Origin: Flavobacteria bacterium GWA2_35_26
GTDB lineage: Bacteria > Bacteroidota > Bacteroidia > Flavobacteriales > Flavobacteriaceae
DNA length: 64,000 nucleotides
Assembly (NCBI GenBank): GCA_001800905.1
Contig: MGWH01000003.1
Location: forward strand, 190,968-254,967
Direction of reading: 5' to 3'
Shown: positions 60,468 to 64,000 of the stretch, piece after piece
Layout of the letters: every line of letters begins with the position of its first letter
How positions within the stretch are numbered: position 1 is the first letter of the stretch
The notes under the pieces: generated by a model
What the model was told of the DNA's origin: nothing
Databases searched by the model: none
The model's input: the letters and a program-made list of their open reading frames with translations, nothing else
Translations under genes and position numbers: made by a program

Positions 60468-61614
60468 CTAACAAAATACTCACTGCATTCCCTCCAAAAC
60501 CAACGGCATTCACCAGTACTTTTTTGATAGGTTTTGTTGGTGTTTGTGCTTTCACAAAAGGAACACCCACAAAATGATTGTGTTGTAACATTAAGATAGC
60601 CAATTCCAAACTTAAAATGCCTGAAGCGCCAAAAGTGTGCCCTATTTTCCATTTGTTGGTCGTCAATAACGGAAGTTGGGAACCAAACACTTTTTCAATG
60701 GCTTTGTATTCGGTCAAATCGCCTTTGATTGTTCCAGGAGCATGCATGACAATAGCATCTACTTCGGATAAGTCGGTAGTAGACAAGGCCATTTTCATCG
60801 ACTTTTGGAAACAATCAGCCTCAGCAGAAATAGAAATATTGTGTTCTAAAATTTCGGTAGCATACCCAATGCCTTCTATGAAGGCCAAAGCATTTTCTTT
60901 TTTGCCAATTTCCAAACAACATACGCCAGCACCTTCGCCCAAGATCATGGTGTTTTGCTTTTTATCCAAATCCAAAGCGCGATTCGGATAGTCTTCTTCG
61001 ATTCGAGAATAAATTTTTAACGCGCGCATTTGCGCAATTGTAAAATCGGTCAAAGGAGCTTCGCTACCTCCAACCAAAAATTTATCTGCCATACCCGATC
61101 GCAACCAAGCTACACCGTTCAAGACCGCGTGTAAAGCGGTTGAACAGGTAATAGAATGTGAAATTTCAGGACCCTCAGTTTGTAAATCGTGTGCTACCCA
61201 AGAGGAAATATTCCCTAAGGTAGTCGTTGGCGAAGCCAAGGTTTGTGCTTTCCCAGTGGTAAGGTATTCTTTAAAATGGTGTTCAAATAAATCAGTCGCC
61301 CCACGAGACGAACCTATATTAACTCCGAAACTATCGTTCTTTGACCAAGCTGCTTTGGCAATCGCTTGGCGCGAAGCGAGCATAGCATATAAAACGGAAT
61401 TGTCTAAAGAATTGTATTTACTGTCCGATGCTCTTAAAGCCGCAACTTGTGCTTTTGAATTGTCATCCAAAGTACCTACCCAAGTCTCTTTTTGATCTAA
61501 AAAATGTTGTTGGAAACACGGATTCGGATTTTGATACTTATTCCAAATAGTTTCAGAATCATTTCCTAAAGGAGAAATAGATGCAATGGCCGTAATGGAG
61601 ATCGTTTGTGACAA
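60460..61614 (-). CDS. Beta-ketoacyl-ACP synthase of the biotin operon
   Basis: A 384-residue condensing enzyme, started at TTG 61614; an in-frame stop (the bioA stop) lies just upstream and no ATG is between them. The active-site triad is kept: Cys in SITCSTALHAV (about 162), His in MHAPGT (about 293) and His in GHTFGASGILS (about 327). Placed last after bioF-bioD-bioA with a 21-base gap, it probably helps supply the pimeloyl thioester that BioF uses, but a general fatty-acid role cannot be excluded. Confidence 0.88.
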   Translation of the reverse strand: MSQTISITAIASISPLGNDSETIWNKYQNPNPCFQQHFLDQKETWVGTLDDNSKAQVAALRASDSKYNSLDNSVLYAMLASRQAIAKAAWSKNDSFGVNIGSSRGATDLFEHHFKEYLTTGKAQTLASPTTTLGNISSWVAHDLQTEGPEISHSITCSTALHAVLNGVAWLRSGMADKFLVGGSEAPLTDFTIAQMRALKIYSRIEEDYPNRALDLDKKQNTMILGEGAGVCCLEIGKKENALAFIEGIGYATEILEHNISISAEADCFQKSMKMALSTTDLSEVDAIVMHAPGTIKGDLTEYKAIEKVFGSQLPLLTTNKWKIGHTFGASGILSLELAILMLQHNHFVGVPFVKAQTPTKPIKKVLVNAVGFGGNAVSILLAI

Positions 61615-61635
61615 AGGATTAATTTTTTGACAAAA

Positions 61636-62907
61636 TTACACTATTTCAAGGGCACTTTCGACCACTTGATACACTTTTTCTAGTTGTTCATCTGTAATCA
61701 CATAGGGTGGCAAGATGTACACAATATTGCCTACAGGGCGTAAAATCACCCCATTTTCAATGAAGAAATTATAGAGTTTGTTGCGCAAATTTCCGTAGTA
61801 ACTTGCTGCCGATTCCGTCTTGATTTCCAAAGCAAAAATAACTCCTAACACTCGAGTCGTTACTACTTTGGGATGCGATTGCACTCGTTTTTCAAAAGCT
61901 AAATGTTTGGCGTTTACTCGCACAAGATTGGCTTGCATTTCTGGGGTTTGCAACAATTCCAAACTCGCCAATGCGGCTGCGCAACCGGTTGGATTGGCCG
62001 TAAATGTATGCCCATGAAACAAGGCTTTATTGATATCCTCGTCATAAAATGCATCGAAAATTTCTTGTGTGAAAGTCGTTATCGCCATCGGAATGGTTCC
62101 GCCTGTTAAGGCTTTAGACAAACACATCATGTCGGGTTGCTCCACTAAATAATCCGAAGCAAAGGTTTTTCCTGTTTTCCCAAAACCAGTCATTACTTCG
62201 TCAGCAATAGTGAGTACATTATTGGCTTTACACATTTGGATTAAAGTATCCAAAGCAGCAGGGTCATACATCACCATTCCTGCAGCACCTTGTACCAAAG
62301 GTTCAAAAATAAATCCGGCACAATTATGGTTTTTTAAGGCTTTCGCCAAAGCGGAAAAACTAACTTCTTCTTGCCCAACAACGGGAACCGGAATCCGAAC
62401 GACATCGATAAACATACCTTGAAACGCATCGGTAAAAAGAGAAATTCCACTGGCAGCCATGGCCGCAAAGGTATCGCCGTGAAAGGCATTTTCAAAAGCA
62501 ATAATCGTAGTTCGCTTTTCCCCTTTATTAAAAAAATACTGTAATGCTACTTTAATGGCAATTTCAACTGCAGTCGATCCGTTATCTGAAAAGAATAATT
62601 TTTGTTGGTTTTTGGGTAAAATAGCTAGTAGCTTTTCAGCCACTTCAACCGCAGGTTCATGAGTAAATCCACCAAAAAGGACGTGTTCTAAGGTCGTCAG
62701 TTGTTTGTAAATCGCATCTGCAATAAACGTATTGGAATGTCCGTACGGATTGACCCACCACGATGCAATCGCATCAATATATTCTTTCCCATTTTCATCC
62801 CACAATAACGCTCCTTTACCTTTGGTAATGGCAATATGAGCCGAAGCGGTCTTATGCTGAGTATACGGATGCCAAAGGTATTTACTGTCTTTTTCGGTTA
62901 AGCTCAT
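61636..62907 (-). CDS. bioA: Adenosylmethionine-8-amino-7-oxononanoate transaminase
   Basis: PLP enzyme making 7,8-diaminopelargonate using SAM as amino donor. 423 residues. WHPYTQHKTA (about 12-21), the DNGSTAVEIAIK loop (about 107-118), TIADEVMTGFGKTGKTFAS (about 234-252) and the PLP-lysine region MCLSKALTGGTIPMAIT (about 262-278) are present. 12 bases after bioD. Confidence 0.97.
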   Translation of the reverse strand: MSLTEKDSKYLWHPYTQHKTASAHIAITKGKGALLWDENGKEYIDAIASWWVNPYGHSNTFIADAIYKQLTTLEHVLFGGFTHEPAVEVAEKLLAILPKNQQKLFFSDNGSTAVEIAIKVALQYFFNKGEKRTTIIAFENAFHGDTFAAMAASGISLFTDAFQGMFIDVVRIPVPVVGQEEVSFSALAKALKNHNCAGFIFEPLVQGAAGMVMYDPAALDTLIQMCKANNVLTIADEVMTGFGKTGKTFASDYLVEQPDMMCLSKALTGGTIPMAITTFTQEIFDAFYDEDINKALFHGHTFTANPTGCAAALASLELLQTPEMQANLVRVNAKHLAFEKRVQSHPKVVTTRVLGVIFALEIKTESAASYYGNLRNKLYNFFIENGVILRPVGNIVYILPPYVITDEQLEKVYQVVESALEIV

Positions 62908-62919
62908 AAATTGATTTTG

Positions 62920-63540
62920 CTATTGGATTTTCAACAAGTTTTCTCTGAACAATTCAGCATATTCTGAAATGACATTGGTGTCAAAATAGGGTTCTTGGGC
63001 AATTCTTCCGATGAAGGGAACAGCCGTTCTACTTAAAATTATGGATTCAGAACTTGTATTTTCATCCCCAGAAAAAATAATTCCTGCGACTTGTATTTTT
63101 CTATTTTGCAAGGCTTCAATAGTCAATAAAGTATGATTAATACTTCCTAAATAATGACGAGAAACAACAATTACTTTGTAATCGGGCTGAATGAGATCCA
63201 CCACAGATTGGGTTTCATTCAAGGGAACTAAAATTCCTCCCGCGCCTTCAACAACCAAATGATTATTCGTTTTCGGTTCTTGAATTTCATTCATTGTTAT
63301 AGTAATGCCGTCGATTGCTGCAGCTAAATGCGGACTTGCCGGAGTTTGAAGCGCATAACTATTCGAATGAAAATGCGATTGTGTATTCGAAACTAAGGAT
63401 TGTACTTTATGGGTATCCGAATGTTCCAAATCACCCGCTTGAATGGGTTTCCAATAATCGGCTTGGAGTGCTTCTACTATAATGGCTGAGGCAATGGTTT
63501 TACCTACATCGGTCGAAATGCCTGTTATAAATAATTTCAT
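62920..63540 (-). CDS. bioD: Dethiobiotin synthetase
   Basis: ATP-dependent ring-closing step giving dethiobiotin. 206 residues, with the P-loop GISTDVGKTIASAI (about 6-19), the WKPIQAGD segment (about 31-38) and EGAGGILVPLNE (about 98-109). 14 bases after bioF. Confidence 0.95.
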   Translation of the reverse strand: MKLFITGISTDVGKTIASAIIVEALQADYWKPIQAGDLEHSDTHKVQSLVSNTQSHFHSNSYALQTPASPHLAAAIDGITITMNEIQEPKTNNHLVVEGAGGILVPLNETQSVVDLIQPDYKVIVVSRHYLGSINHTLLTIEALQNRKIQVAGIIFSGDENTSSESIILSRTAVPFIGRIAQEPYFDTNVISEYAELFRENLLKIQ

Positions 63541-63554
63541 GTGTATCCGCTTTA

Positions 63555-64000
63555 TCAGTGACCAAATACAAAAGTACTCAACAATTGCAAAACCTCGGTG
63601 ATTTCTTTTTCTGAATTAAAACTATGCAAACAAAATCGCAAGCGCTCTTGTCCTTCAGGGACTGTTGGCGAAAGTATGGCTTTCACATCAAATCCTTTTT
63701 CTTGTAGTTGATTAGCAATGTTTTTGACTCTTTCATTTCCTGGTAAAATCGCGGATTGAATGCCTGATTTACTATGTACAAACAAAGGTTTCAAACTCAA
63801 TCGGTTTTTTTCCTGATTGAAATGAGCGATGTTGTTTTTTAATTTTTGTTGGACTTCCCTTGCCATTTCTAATTGATGATAACCCATCAAAATAGTGGCA
63901 ACCGAATGCGGTGATAAACCCGTTGTATAGATAAAACTTCGGGCAAAATTGACCAAGTAACTCTTCAAATCTTCTCCTCCTAAAATAGCAGCGCCATGGC
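63555..64000 (-). CDS. bioF: 8-amino-7-oxononanoate synthase, C-terminal part (cut by window end)
   Basis: PLP enzyme joining pimeloyl thioester and alanine. 148 residues are visible and the frame runs off the window at 64000. The frame reads HGAAILGGEDL before KSYLVNFARSFIYTTGLSPH, the conserved segment just after the PLP lysine, which lies outside. A TTG at 63968 is an ordinary Leu codon, not the start. First of bioF-bioD-bioA-ketoacyl synthase. Confidence 0.93.
   Translation of the reverse strand, partial: HGAAILGGEDLKSYLVNFARSFIYTTGLSPHSVATILMGYHQLEMAREVQQKLKNNIAHFNQEKNRLSLKPLFVHSKSGIQSAILPGNERVKNIANQLQEKGFDVKAILSPTVPEGQERLRFCLHSFNSEKEITEVLQLLSTFVFGH

Noticed and set aside
63555..63968. 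Separate 137-residue protein starting with TTG at 63968
   Set aside because: The frame continues upstream to the window edge with conserved BioF sequence, so it is the bioF C-terminus.

Overview
The window reads as chromosomal DNA of a Bacteroidota bacterium, most likely Flavobacterium or a close flavobacterial relative. The signs are AT-rich DNA, secreted proteins ending in type IX secretion (T9SS) sorting domains, almost no Shine-Dalgarno sequences before starts, frequent TTG starts, many TAnnTTTG-type -7 promoter boxes, a short NuoG, and typical flavobacterial gene sets. There is no sign of a plasmid, prophage, insertion sequence or CRISPR array.

Layout. 1-2200 (minus): a surface/secreted cassette made of a small T9SS-sorted protein, an outer-membrane barrel-like protein and a large repeat protein cut by the window start. 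2450-2536: tRNA-Ser. 2590-6812 (minus): asparaginase, acyltransferase, TatD-type hydrolase and a Tet-type MFS exporter. 6918-10940 (minus): 2-oxoglutarate dehydrogenase E1/E2. 11061-12948: an outer-membrane protein, a small unknown gene and a polyprenyl diphosphate synthase. 13070-19813 (plus): a TetR regulator with its operator and a TolC/adaptor/RND efflux operon. 19853-22023: aspS and a cold shock protein. 22136-35210 (plus): a complete nuoA-N operon for respiratory complex I between a clear promoter and a 22-bp-stem terminator. 35373-36731: an unusual membrane-spanning protein with a kelch-like periplasmic part and a possible cytoplasmic winged helix.

36841-44103: a galactan/galactose system. 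A GH53 endo-galactanase lipoprotein, galM, galK, galT and a sodium/sugar symporter (minus) sit opposite a GntR-type regulator with a LacI-like sensor domain. 44199-49193: a DUF2452 gene and a light/DNA-repair operon with three different photolyase/cryptochrome genes plus a 48-residue DUF2256 zinc-ribbon gene that overlaps the first of them. 49275-52009: tRNA-Leu, prs, rplY and pth. 52023-59884: a T9SS reprolysin-like metalloprotease, ribF, bioB and a T9SS delta-60 repeat protein. 59991-64000: recX and a biotin operon (bioF cut by the window end, bioD, bioA and a beta-ketoacyl synthase).

Most of the window is core metabolism. The best candidates for something little described are the photolyase/DUF2256 operon, the kelch-TM-winged-helix protein, the ketoacyl synthase tied to biotin synthesis, and the small gene coupled to polyprenyl diphosphate synthase. 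All functional statements come from reading sequence and family knowledge; no database search was run.
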